This document shows, one piece after another, positions 7,686-15,615 of a stretch of 64,000 nucleotides of DNA (position 1 is the stretch's first letter; each line of letters begins with the position of its first letter). The notes below the pieces were generated by a model. The model saw nothing but the letters and a program-made list of their open reading frames with translations, made no database searches and was not told the DNA's origin. Made by a program: the position numbers and the translations under genes. This DNA is from Candidatus Roseilinea sp. (GTDB taxonomy: Bacteria; Chloroflexota; Anaerolineae; J036; Brachytrichaceae), in NCBI GenBank assembly GCA_025998955.1, contig AP024676.1:558001-622000 (forward strand), in the 5' to 3' direction.

Positions 7686-8660
7686 ATGTCCGCCCTTTCG
7701 ATCGTCCTGGCCGTCGCCGGCGCCGTGGCGCTCGCCTTTTTGGCGCTGGCGCTCATCTCGCCGTTCGAAACGCTAAGCTGGTGGGCCGGCTGGGGTAAAG
7801 ACCGGCCTGCCCCCGATGCGCCGATTGAACTGGCCGAGGCCGAGAAGGTCATCCGCCGGCCTACAGGTCGTTACTACGTCGTGTATCTGAGCGGTGTGGG
7901 ACGCCTGACGGGTGACGCGCGGCCGGAGAAAGAAGAGGCCTTCCTGGATCGTTTGCAGGCGCAGCTCCCGAACGCCGTGATCGTACGCGATGTGTTCCCG
8001 TTCTCGGTGACCAACAATCCGCTCACCGGCAAGAGCCGCACGTTGGCCGGTGTGTGGCGCTGGATAGACGGCTTGCAGCAGAAAAAAGTGCGCGCCTGGC
8101 TCTACAACTTCATCCAGTTCCGCAACCTCACTCAGGTGGCCGTCTCTGCCGACCCGCGCTATGGCCGTGTGTATAGCTACGGCATCGCCCGTGAGATCCT
8201 GCGCGCGCTGCTGCGCCACGGCTATTCGCTCGACCGGCCGCTGCCGGTGATCCTGATGTGCATCAGCGGCGGCGGCCAGGTGTCGGTCGGTGCAGCGCCG
8301 TATCTGCTGGAGATACTGGGCCGGCCGGTCGTCATCATTTCGATCGGCGGTGTGCTGACCGATGATCCCGGCATCCTCTCGGTGCAGCACCTGTATCATC
8401 TGTCCGGCTCGCGGGATAACATCCAGCACGTGGGTAAGTGGCTGTTCCCCGGTCGCTGGCCGATCTTCAAACGCTCGGCGTGGAACCGCGCCGCGCGCAA
8501 AGGCAAGATCACCATCATTGATGTCGGCCCGATGAAGCACATGGGGTGGGGTGATTACTTCAGCCGCTCGGCCCGGCTGAAGAGCGGCGAGAGCCATGCC
8601 GACCGGACGATAGCCGTCATCGCCGACGTGGTGCGTGGCATGCAAGGTGCTGCAGCCTGA
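7686..8660 (+). CDS. Membrane-anchored conserved protein of unknown function
   Basis: This 324-residue protein starts with a transmembrane helix (residues about 4-27, VLAVAGAVALAFLALALISP) ending in FETLSWWAGWG. A globular domain follows, with beta-alpha alternation such as GRYYVVYLSGVG, NAVIVRDVFPFS and PLPVILMCISGGGQVSVGAA (about 190-210). The CISGGGQ turn between a hydrophobic strand and a helix resembles the nucleophile elbow of an alpha/beta-hydrolase. The later VVIISIGGV strand and the D-x-G-P-M-K-H-M segment near residue 285 could supply acid and His. I do not recognise a named family. It sits 25 nt after the fucosidase and 18 nt before a polysaccharide deacetylase, in the same direction. 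Confidence 0.7.
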   Translation: MSALSIVLAVAGAVALAFLALALISPFETLSWWAGWGKDRPAPDAPIELAEAEKVIRRPTGRYYVVYLSGVGRLTGDARPEKEEAFLDRLQAQLPNAVIVRDVFPFSVTNNPLTGKSRTLAGVWRWIDGLQQKKVRAWLYNFIQFRNLTQVAVSADPRYGRVYSYGIAREILRALLRHGYSLDRPLPVILMCISGGGQVSVGAAPYLLEILGRPVVIISIGGVLTDDPGILSVQHLYHLSGSRDNIQHVGKWLFPGRWPIFKRSAWNRAARKGKITIIDVGPMKHMGWGDYFSRSARLKSGESHADRTIAVIADVVRGMQGAAA

Positions 8661-8678
8661 GGCCGACTGAGTGCAATC

Positions 8679-9437
8679 ATGACCAACCCGTTCGTCGCCG
8701 TCCAGCGCCGCTACGCGCAACTGCTGCCGGGCCTCCATCGCCATCTCAGCCGGCGCTTCCCACAGGCCTTGTGGTCCGGCGATCCGCTGCGGCGCGAAGT
8801 CGCCCTCACCTTCGACGACGGGCCGGACCCGCGCGATACGCCGGCGCTGCTCGATCTGCTCGCCCGGCACGGCGTGCGCGCCACGTTCTTCGTCTGCGGC
8901 GCCCAGCTTGCGGCGCGCCCCGACCTGGGCCGGGCAATGGCCGAAGCCGGCCACCAAGTCGCCCTGCACGGCTACTACCACAAGCCGTTCTTGAACCACG
9001 CTGTCGCGCCCTTCTTGAATGAGTTGGCGGATCTGCGCCGCTTGATTGCCGATGCCACTCGAACGCCGGACGAAGCCATCCAGGATGTGCGCCCGCCCTA
9101 CGGCTTGTTCACGCCGCCGGTGCTCGACGCGCTGCTGCGCCATCGCTATCGGCCGGTGATGTGGACCATCGTGCCCTTCCACTGGCATCAAACCTTCGAC
9201 GAGGCCGTGGCGCAGGTCGAGCGTCAACTCGGCGCCGGCGCGCTGATCGTGTTGCACGAAGGCATGCGCGCCGGGCCGGATGTGGCCCGCCTGACCGAGG
9301 CGGTGATCGAGCGCGTGCGCGACGTCGGGCTGTCCTTCGTCACCGTCGAGGAAATGTGGGCCGGGCATTCGTCCGGCGCGGTCGGGGCCGGTCGGCCTAC
9401 GACGGCCTGGCAGCGCGCGGCCGAGGGCGTTCGCTGA
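8679..9437 (+). CDS. Polysaccharide deacetylase (NodB homology domain)
   Basis: The 252-residue carbohydrate esterase of family 4 removes N- or O-acetyl groups from a glycan using a metal ion. Motif 1 is VALTFDDGPDP with D46 and D47. Motif 2 is HGYYH, in which H97 and H101 complete the Asp-His-His metal site. Motif 3 is RPPYGLF, followed by MWTIVPFHW and a final LIVLHEG strand carrying the last catalytic His. The N-terminus has no obvious signal peptide (MTNPFVAVQRRYAQLLPGLH), so either it is cytoplasmic or the export signal is unusual. The 3' end overlaps the convergent molybdopterin-binding-like gene by 41 bp. Confidence 0.9.
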   Translation: MTNPFVAVQRRYAQLLPGLHRHLSRRFPQALWSGDPLRREVALTFDDGPDPRDTPALLDLLARHGVRATFFVCGAQLAARPDLGRAMAEAGHQVALHGYYHKPFLNHAVAPFLNELADLRRLIADATRTPDEAIQDVRPPYGLFTPPVLDALLRHRYRPVMWTIVPFHWHQTFDEAVAQVERQLGAGALIVLHEGMRAGPDVARLTEAVIERVRDVGLSFVTVEEMWAGHSSGAVGAGRPTTAWQRAAEGVR

Positions 9438-10428
9438 TCTCTTCGAGCAGCCCACCCACGCCGAGTGAGGTGATGTCCTTGCGCGTCAGCCGGTCGCCGG
9501 CCAGCAGGCGCGGCAGCACCCAATCCACCACGTTGACCTTGCGGCTGCGTGCGCATCCCGGCGCGCCCAGGATGGGCAGATCGCCGAGATAGGCGATCAT
9601 GAGTAAGTTGCCGGGATCCACCGGCGCGCCGAAGCAAGTCACCTCGCCGTTCGCACGTTCGATGGCGCGCGGCACGATGTCGCGCCGGTCCATGATGGCT
9701 GTCTCGCCGGCCAGCACCACGAGCTGCGCGCCGGCCTCGGCATGCCGGAGGAGCGCCTGGGCCAGGTCGCGCTCATTGTCCTCGCTTTCGAGTGGCACGT
9801 AGTCCACGGCTACCAGCTGCGAGCCGAGCGCCTCGATGCGCGCCCGCATCGCCGGCTCGAAGTCACTCACCACGCGCTCGCGCACCGACGGCATGCCCGA
9901 CAGGATCATGACCACGCGCCGGCTGGGCAGCGCGTCCACGCGGATGATCGCGCCGGCACGCTCGTCGCAGATGTGGCGCGCATCTTCGATGGCCGACGCA
10001 GGCACGGCAAACGGGATGATTTTGATCGTCGCTGCCATCTGTTTGGCGACGACGGCGGAATGGTTCGCCACGGTCGCGATCGTCAGCCCCTCGATCTCGT
10101 TGATGCGGTTCAGCCGTTCGACGTCCACGCGGGCGATGCCGAGCTGAGCGGCGAGCAGGTTCATGCGCCCGCCGCCGGCGAAGCTGGTGAGCAGGCCGTC
10201 GCCCATGACCAGCGCAGCCAGCGCACGCGCAGCGTCGTCTTCGCCGATGTCGCCAGGCTCCAGCTCGGCGACATACACGCTGCGATGCCCCATCGCCCGC
10301 AGCGCCTCGAGGTCTGCCGGCGTCAGCGCTTTGCCCTTGCGCAGCAGGCGTTGCCCGTCGGGGCCGGCGATGTTGTGTCCGAGAATCTTGCCCTCGGCGT
10401 AGTCCAGCGGGATGGGGGCAAACTTCAT
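9397..10428 (-). CDS. Molybdopterin-binding domain protein (MoaB/Mog/MoeA-like)
   Basis: The 343-residue protein combines an N-terminal region beginning KFAPIPLDYAEGKILGHNI, as in MoeA-related proteins, with a MoCF-biosynthesis domain in the second half. That half contains RRVVMILSGMPSVRERVVSDF, QLVVLAGETAIMDRRDIVPR and VDPGNLLMIAYLGDLPILGA, with the PGN-x-L and P-x-x-G-x-PG elements that bind molybdopterin. Such proteins often accompany MobA-like cytidylyl/nucleotidyl transferases of xanthine dehydrogenase-type enzymes, but no other molybdenum-cofactor gene is in this window. It is convergent with the deacetylase gene and overlaps it by 41 bp. The substrate assignment is uncertain. Confidence 0.8.
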   Translation of the reverse strand: MKFAPIPLDYAEGKILGHNIAGPDGQRLLRKGKALTPADLEALRAMGHRSVYVAELEPGDIGEDDAARALAALVMGDGLLTSFAGGGRMNLLAAQLGIARVDVERLNRINEIEGLTIATVANHSAVVAKQMAATIKIIPFAVPASAIEDARHICDERAGAIIRVDALPSRRVVMILSGMPSVRERVVSDFEPAMRARIEALGSQLVAVDYVPLESEDNERDLAQALLRHAEAGAQLVVLAGETAIMDRRDIVPRAIERANGEVTCFGAPVDPGNLLMIAYLGDLPILGAPGCARSRKVNVVDWVLPRLLAGDRLTRKDITSLGVGGLLEEISERPRPRAARPS

Positions 10429-10450
10429 GGCAAAGCTGCGATCGAGCGCA

Positions 10451-11002
10451 TCATCGTTTGGTTTCGGACAGGAGCTGCTCGGCGATCGCGCGTTCGCGCG
10501 CCTTGATCGTCATCACCTGTTCATGATACAGAAGAGCTGCGGCAGAATGCACTACATACGTGCCGGCAAGGATATCGTGCCAGCCGCGCCGCTTGCGATC
10601 CACTAACACCCACAAGAAGCCCAGCCCAAGCGGGACGGCCGACAGCCAATATCCGAAGTAGCGAACGATGGACGCCAGCAGCGTCGGGCGGACGGCGTCG
10701 TTGTGGATCACCTGCAGACCCATCAATGCCATACCGGGCGTCTGCCCGTTCAGCGTCCAGAATAGGATGAAGTATGCGCCCTGTACGATGGCGCTGACGG
10801 TCACGCCGCCCAACCGGAGCAGGAGGGCGTCAACAAAGCTGAACTTGAGTACCGGGACGATTGCGGTGAAGAAGTCGTGGAGCGCCTGTGCCGTCAGCCG
10901 AAAGACCGTCAGCGCCGTCAGGATGACGACCAAGTCAACAGCGAATGCGACTAGGCGGCTGAGGAAGCCGGCGAATTGTAGGGAAGATACCGGAACGTTC
11001 AT
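10451..11002 (-). CDS. RDD family membrane protein
   Basis: The 183-residue protein has the RDD layout. FAGFLSRLVAFAVDLVVILT at residues 11-30 carries the Arg-x-x-Ala-x-x-x-Asp motif in the first helix. A second helix spans about 75-92, and the segment NGQTPGMALMGLQVI precedes a third hydrophobic region and VLVDRKRRGWHDILAGTYVV, the typical C-terminal signature. RDD proteins have been linked to ion or compatible-solute transport and to membrane quality control; no specific role is visible here. The start codon overlaps the end of the upstream gene by 4 bp (ATGA-type), so the two are translationally coupled. Confidence 0.85.
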   Translation of the reverse strand: MNVPVSSLQFAGFLSRLVAFAVDLVVILTALTVFRLTAQALHDFFTAIVPVLKFSFVDALLLRLGGVTVSAIVQGAYFILFWTLNGQTPGMALMGLQVIHNDAVRPTLLASIVRYFGYWLSAVPLGLGFLWVLVDRKRRGWHDILAGTYVVHSAAALLYHEQVMTIKARERAIAEQLLSETKR

Positions 11003-11760
11003 GGCTTGTTCGCCGTGCGGTTCTTTCGCGATTGGCTGCTGGACGACGCATCGAAGCGCTGCGGCTCACGGCCGAGCAATCGCCAGATTGCAGCTTCGAT
11101 CCGGTCGTCTGCGTCTTTCGCGCTCTGGCGCAGGTCGTCTACCATCTCGCCGGTCAGGTCCAGGCTCTGCTGTTGTACCAGGTTTGAGATCGCCGTCTTG
11201 AGCTTGTCGTTTTTACTGATCGCGTCAACGACTTCGCGGGAGAGTTCCTCGATGCCCATCGTGGCGATGCGCCGGCCATCTCGCTCCTCGACGCGGCCGA
11301 TGCGAATCCAGCGCTCCAATTCGCGGTCGCGCGTGCGCAACAAGGCGTCCACGCCCGCCTTCATCGGCCGCGCCAGGATGCCGATCACCGGCGTGCGGGC
11401 GAAGCCACTTAGCAAGTTATAGGCATTGTTGGCCTGTTTCTCCGAGTAATTCGCGAAGTCCACGGCGGTGTCGCGCGCCGCGCGCGAGGCGAGAAAGAGC
11501 AGGCCGATCAGCGCGTAGCGCGCGCGGACGGCCGGCGTCTCGGCCGGCAAGGGCGCCGAGTGATGTGGGCTGTAGAGCACTTCTGCTTCCCACTCGCGCA
11601 GGCGCTTGAGCAACTCGTCGGCGCCCAGAGCCGCCGCACCCACGACCAGGCGCAGCAGCGACTCTACGGCATCCGTCTCGGGCAGCGATGGGGTAGGCTG
11701 CGCCGGCGCGAGGGGTTCGCGCGCGTCTGGTTCAGTCAGCTTGCGATCGGGTGAATCCAT
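10999..11760 (-). CDS. Conserved protein of unknown function next to the ABC1 kinase
   Basis: This 253-residue protein has a Pro-rich, charged N-terminus (residues 1-35) and a helical region VESLLRLVVGAAALGADELL. A hydrophobic stretch YALIGLLFLASRAARD (about 82-97) may be one membrane helix, and several helices rich in Arg/Glu follow (RDRELERWIRIGRVEERDGR, then QQQSLDLTGEMVDDLRQSAK). The tail is Ser/Arg/Lys-rich. I do not recognise a domain. The upstream sequence has GAGG about 8 nt before the ATG. It lies between the RDD gene (4-bp overlap) and the ABC1 kinase gene (34-nt gap), all leftward, so a three-gene operon is likely. Confidence 0.6.
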   Translation of the reverse strand: MDSPDRKLTEPDAREPLAPAQPTPSLPETDAVESLLRLVVGAAALGADELLKRLREWEAEVLYSPHHSAPLPAETPAVRARYALIGLLFLASRAARDTAVDFANYSEKQANNAYNLLSGFARTPVIGILARPMKAGVDALLRTRDRELERWIRIGRVEERDGRRIATMGIEELSREVVDAISKNDKLKTAISNLVQQQSLDLTGEMVDDLRQSAKDADDRIEAAIWRLLGREPQRFDASSSSQSRKNRTANKP

Positions 11761-11794
11761 GCCATCAACCTCGATTCGGAATTCAAGGGCGTCG

Positions 11795-13501
11795 TTACTT
11801 TTGTCGCCACTGGGTCCAGAAAATTTGGGCCGCGATGATGAGCGACAGGCCGAGCGAAGCGACGAAGCCGATCAGCCCGACCGTCGGCAGAAGGCTGAGC
11901 AGTCCTTCGCCGCGGATGCTCATTACCAGCACCGAGCTGACCATCCCGCCGGCCAGCAGCACGGTGAGCATGAAGCGGTTGACCGTGTTCGAGAGGAACT
12001 TAGCGATGTAATCCAGATCGGTGGGGTCGAGGCGCGTGATGCGCCGGCCGCTGCGCGCATCGCGGATGTACTGCTCGACGGCATCGCCCAGCAAGGGTGC
12101 GACGCGCACGATCTGGTCGGCCAGGCCGATGGCCGATTGCGCGATCGTTGTGGGCCTGAGCTGGTTCAGGACGACCATGTTGCTAGCTTTCATGGCAAAC
12201 TCGCCGATGTCGTAGTCGGGCTGCAGCGTGCGCACGATCTGTTCGGTCTGCATGATCGCCTTGAGCGCGAACATCAAGTCCGATGGCGTGCGGATGCCGT
12301 TGTTGCTCAGCGTGGTCAGCAGTTCCGATAAAAAGCGGGCGTAGGAGAGCTGGGAGAGCGAGCCGCTGAGGTGGCGTTTCACCAGCCGGTGGATGTCGCG
12401 TTCGAGCGCATCGGCGTTGACCGGCTTGAACTCGTCGCCTAGCGACATCACCACCTGGGCAATGCGCCGGGCGTCACGTTGTCCCACGCCGCGCAGCAGG
12501 TTGACCAATTCGGTGCGTTGCCGTGCGCTGAGCCGACCGGTCATGCCGACGTCTATGAAGACGATGTCGCCGGTCTTCCGTTCGACGAAGACGTTGCCGG
12601 GGTGCACGTCGGCGTGGAAGAAGCCCACGATCAGAATCTGGTGCACCATCGCTTCGACGAACGTGGCCGCCAGGTGGCGGCGGTCGAAGCCGGCCGCCTC
12701 GACGGCGGCCAAGTCCACAATCTTCATGCCGTTGATGAACTCCATGGTCAGCACGCGCGGCGTAACGTATTCCCAATACACCTTTGGGGCACGCGCACCG
12801 CGGACGGCGCTTAGCACCTCGCGTAGCTGGTCAATGTTCCGTGCTTCGTTACAGTAGTCCAGCTCTTTGGTGATGCTCTCGGCGAACTCATCCACCACGT
12901 TCACCGCGCCGTAGTGTCGCGCCCAGGGCGTGGTGCTCTCCAGCCCTTCGGCGATCCGGCGCATGATGGCCAGGTCGGACTCGACCATCGGCCCAATGCC
13001 CGGGCGCTGCACTTTGACCACGACCGATTCGTAATCTTCGAGGATGGCTTTGTGAACTTGGCCGATGGACGCGGCGGCGAGGGGCGTGTAGTCGAACTCG
13101 CGGAAGACGTACTCTGGCTGCTCGTGCAGCTCGCGAATCAGCGTTGCCCGCACTTCTTCCTCGGGGAAGGGTGGCACCGAGTCTTGCAACAGCTCCAGCT
13201 CGCGCAACCAGTCGGGTGGGATGGCCTGTGACTGGCTGGAGACGACCTGGCCGAGTTTGATGAACGTCGGTCCGAGTTCCTCGAGCATCAGGCGCAGGCG
13301 GCGCGGCGTGCTCATCTGGGCGATCGGTTCGCCGTGGCCGTTCGCCTTTGCAATGCCGGATTGGCCCAGGCCAAAGGTGCGGCGCAGCTTGCGCATATCC
13401 GCCTTCGACACCAGGAAGTCGAAGCCGTAGCGCAGGAAGATGGACTGCACTTCGAACCACCGGCGCACGTTTTGTGCCGCGCTCGTCCCGTTGACTTGCA
13501 T
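11795..13501 (-). CDS. ABC1/AarF/UbiB family atypical kinase
   Basis: The 568-residue protein shows the family motifs in order. These are the KxGQ motif in GPTFIKLGQVVSSQSQAIPP (about residues 74-93), the alanine-rich nucleotide loop AAASIGQVHKA (about 143-153), the ATP-binding lysine in VVVKVQRPG and the ExD element in ITKELDYCNEARN. The catalytic loop is HADVHPGNVFV and the metal motif is FIDVGMTG. Two C-terminal transmembrane helices (about 508-528 and 538-560) anchor it. UbiB proteins are needed for ubiquinone biosynthesis or distribution in proteobacteria. Here no quinone genes are nearby, so a more general role in isoprenoid lipid handling is plausible; the squalene/phytoene synthase-like gene just upstream fits that idea. 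A GATAAT hexamer lies 17 nt before the ATG. Confidence 0.9.
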   Translation of the reverse strand: MQVNGTSAAQNVRRWFEVQSIFLRYGFDFLVSKADMRKLRRTFGLGQSGIAKANGHGEPIAQMSTPRRLRLMLEELGPTFIKLGQVVSSQSQAIPPDWLRELELLQDSVPPFPEEEVRATLIRELHEQPEYVFREFDYTPLAAASIGQVHKAILEDYESVVVKVQRPGIGPMVESDLAIMRRIAEGLESTTPWARHYGAVNVVDEFAESITKELDYCNEARNIDQLREVLSAVRGARAPKVYWEYVTPRVLTMEFINGMKIVDLAAVEAAGFDRRHLAATFVEAMVHQILIVGFFHADVHPGNVFVERKTGDIVFIDVGMTGRLSARQRTELVNLLRGVGQRDARRIAQVVMSLGDEFKPVNADALERDIHRLVKRHLSGSLSQLSYARFLSELLTTLSNNGIRTPSDLMFALKAIMQTEQIVRTLQPDYDIGEFAMKASNMVVLNQLRPTTIAQSAIGLADQIVRVAPLLGDAVEQYIRDARSGRRITRLDPTDLDYIAKFLSNTVNRFMLTVLLAGGMVSSVLVMSIRGEGLLSLLPTVGLIGFVASLGLSLIIAAQIFWTQWRQK

Positions 13502-13571
13502 CGCTCTACTCAGCGCCGATTATCGGCCTGTTTGATTACAACCGCGTCAAGCATCCGCTGCCGTCGGCGCT

Positions 13572-14390
13572 TCAAGCGTTGACAATAGTGAGGACGTCTT
13601 CGCGGGTCAGTTTAGCCCGCCCCTCCGCTAATGCGTTGAGCGTGGCTTCGGCCAGCGCCAGCGGAATCTTGATGAAGTAGCTGAAGGGCGCTTCCGGCAG
13701 CGTCTTGGCGTATTGCGCCGTCAAGCGCAGCCAGTACGCAGCATACTCGCGCAGGTCGGCATCCGTCCATCCGGGCGGGTAGAAGTCTGCGCCGCGGGCG
13801 AGGTCTTCCTGCCGGTTGCGAGCGATGTTGGTGAGTTGCAAGCCGCGTCCGAAGTGAATCGCAGCGTTGCGGTCCAGCCGGGCGCCGTCGAACCACGCGG
13901 CGATGTCGCACATCAGCAGGCCGACGGCGGCTGCGACGCTGTAGGTGTAGGCGTCCAGGTCGGCACGATGGCGGATGCGCCAGTTCACTCTGGCCCAATG
14001 CGCCATGCGGCTCGCCATCGCCGCGGTGTCGCCCATGATGCGCGGTGCAATCTCGCGCGGCGCATAGGCGGCCCATTCGCCCAGCCGCAGGCTGACTTCG
14101 GGCAACGCATTCCGGTACGGCGCGAAGATGGGTTGAAGCGCTTCGGCGATGCTTGCATCGCGCTCGTATGAGAACGCCTGCAATGTGAGGCTGATCTGTT
14201 CCAGCAGGTTCGACTTGGTCGCGTTCGACAGGGTAGGGTGGTCTTCGATCTCGTCAATGGCGCGCATGCATAGATAGGCCGAGGCCGTGGCTTCTTTCAA
14301 GCGCACTGGCATGCGGCTGATGGGCAAGAAGAAAGTCCGGCTGGTCCGTTCGAGCACGGTCAATGGATCGTCGAGCAGGTGGTTCATCAT
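13572..14390 (-). CDS. Squalene/phytoene synthase-like protein with an altered second Asp motif
   Basis: The 272-residue protein belongs to the trans-isoprenyl diphosphate synthase, head-to-head group. The first Asp-rich motif is intact: YLCMRAIDEIEDH with D46 and D50. The second motif normally reads NILRDVGED. Here it is LTNIARNRQEDLARGADFYP, so the first Asp is Asn192 while D196 is kept. Loss of one Mg-binding Asp could change or reduce catalysis, although homologues with Asn are known to me from memory of this protein group, so this may be a subfamily trait. No carotenoid or hopanoid gene is in the window. The gene is 70 nt upstream of, and in the same direction as, the ABC1 kinase gene. 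Confidence 0.8.
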   Translation of the reverse strand: MMNHLLDDPLTVLERTSRTFFLPISRMPVRLKEATASAYLCMRAIDEIEDHPTLSNATKSNLLEQISLTLQAFSYERDASIAEALQPIFAPYRNALPEVSLRLGEWAAYAPREIAPRIMGDTAAMASRMAHWARVNWRIRHRADLDAYTYSVAAAVGLLMCDIAAWFDGARLDRNAAIHFGRGLQLTNIARNRQEDLARGADFYPPGWTDADLREYAAYWLRLTAQYAKTLPEAPFSYFIKIPLALAEATLNALAEGRAKLTREDVLTIVNA

Positions 14391-14743
14391 TCAATTCTGT
14401 GTCGAGGCTGAACGTTGCGTTGCGTGTGTGTGGCGGTTGCACCGCTTCGTTTGCGGGTTGTGGGAGCGAGTGTTGCAGCGATCAACCTGTGCTATTCTTC
14501 ATGTCCATCCCTCAATCTCAGGTCAATGCAGATCAATCGAGGGATGACTCAGCACGCAATTGTAAAAGGTCATCCTTGTCGAGGTTTGCAAAGCGACTTC
14601 GGCGTGCTTGCGCATTTGCAGACAGCCATCTTGGAGCGTGGTTTAATGCATGTCGAGGCTCAAGCGGTCGCCCATGCAAGTGCGCGTTGCAATTTGGAAC
14701 GGCGGCAGGCGGAGTGAAATCCAATCTCTAAGGAGCGAGACCC
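14391..14743. other. Divergent intergenic region, no gene seen
   Basis: This 353-bp gap lies between the leftward synthase gene and the rightward helical-repeat gene. Short open frames cross it, but they lack start signals and protein-like composition. The one noteworthy element is an inverted repeat, CATCCCTC at 14506-14513 and GAGGGATG at 14539-14546, 25 nt apart, which could be an operator or a weak hairpin. Promoters for both genes are expected here. Confidence 0.5.
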
Positions 14744-15571
14744 ATGTCAACGACCGATACTGCCAAAGGGGCGACCGAGGACGTGATCGCTGCGGTCAAG
14801 AAAGCGACCCATAGCACGGCAGACGCGATGCACTCGACTGTGTCGAGCGCGGCAGATGCTGCCAAACGCACCGCCGACGATGTTGCAGAGGCGACCAAGT
14901 CCGTGACCGGCAGCATGCACCAGATCACACGCGAGGTGACGATGAAGACGGCGGATGCGTCGAAAGCAGCCGCCGATGATGTGATCGAAACCACCAAGAC
15001 CGTTGCGACGGATGTCGGTGACGCTGCCAAAGAACTCACCGAAGGCGCGATTGACTTGTTGCGCGCCGTGCTGCTCGGCGCGTCCGACCTGGCCAAGTCG
15101 CTCGCCGATGGCCTGGCCGAGGTGAGCAAGAACGTTGCCGCCGGCGCAGCCGACACCGTGACGAGCGTCTCCGGCGAGATGAACAAGCTCACCAAGGCAG
15201 CTTCGGATGCGCTCCAAGATGTCTCGAAGCAGGCGGTGAGTGACATGGCCGCTGCGGCGAAGGACGTGACCGAGAGCGTCGTGGACGCCACCCGCGCGAC
15301 GGCCAAGGGCGCCTCCGACATCGCTCATGAATTCGCGCGCGAAGCCGAGCGCGCGGCGGACGAAGCGAAGGCTTCGGCTGAGCAGACGGCCCGCGACGTC
15401 GAAAGTGCTGTGGACGATGCAGCGACTGCAGCCCAGCGGGCGGCGCGTGATATCGAGGGTGCGGTGGATGCCGCGTCGGCTTCGGCCAAGCAGACGGCTC
15501 GCGACGTAGAAGACGCGGTCAACGAGGCGGCAACCAAGGTGCGCAAATCAGCCGAGAGGCCAACCAAATGA
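14744..15571 (+). CDS. Alanine-rich amphipathic-helix repeat protein (LEA/apolipoprotein-like)
   Basis: The 275-residue protein is almost entirely Ala, Lys, Asp, Glu, Thr and Ser with no Cys, Pro or Trp, as in group-3 LEA proteins and apolipoprotein-like helices. Recurrent units of the type DAAKxxADDVxEATKxV run through residues 10-150. Near the C-terminus an 18-residue period is clear: TARDVESAVDDAATAAQR, AARDIEGAVDAASASAKQ, TARDVEDAVNEAATKVRK. Eighteen residues equal five helical turns, so one face stays in phase. A more hydrophobic stretch, AIDLLRAVLLGASDLAKSLA (about 101-120), may touch membrane. An AGGAG Shine-Dalgarno stands about 10 nt before ATG. Desiccation, heat or membrane protection is the usual role of such proteins; here it is inference. 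Confidence 0.75.
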   Translation: MSTTDTAKGATEDVIAAVKKATHSTADAMHSTVSSAADAAKRTADDVAEATKSVTGSMHQITREVTMKTADASKAAADDVIETTKTVATDVGDAAKELTEGAIDLLRAVLLGASDLAKSLADGLAEVSKNVAAGAADTVTSVSGEMNKLTKAASDALQDVSKQAVSDMAAAAKDVTESVVDATRATAKGASDIAHEFAREAERAADEAKASAEQTARDVESAVDDAATAAQRAARDIEGAVDAASASAKQTARDVEDAVNEAATKVRKSAERPTK

Positions 15572-15574
15572 GCT

Positions 15575-15615
15575 CCGAGGCCGCATGACATCGGCCGTTA
15601 CCGCGCCTCGGTTTT
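15575..15615 (+). terminator. Hairpin plus T-run between convergent genes
   Basis: CCGAGGC at 15575-15581 pairs with GCCTCGG at 15605-15611 and is followed by TTTT. An inner GGCCG/CGGCC stem (15579-15583 with 15592-15596) gives an alternative fold. It lies 4 nt after the stop of the helical-repeat gene and overlaps the 3' end of the convergent CoxG-like gene. Confidence 0.5.

Noticed and set aside
14363-14731. Rightward open frames in the divergent gap
   Set aside because: They overlap in several frames, have Cys/Arg-rich composition without domains and no ribosome binding site; the gap is better read as a promoter region.
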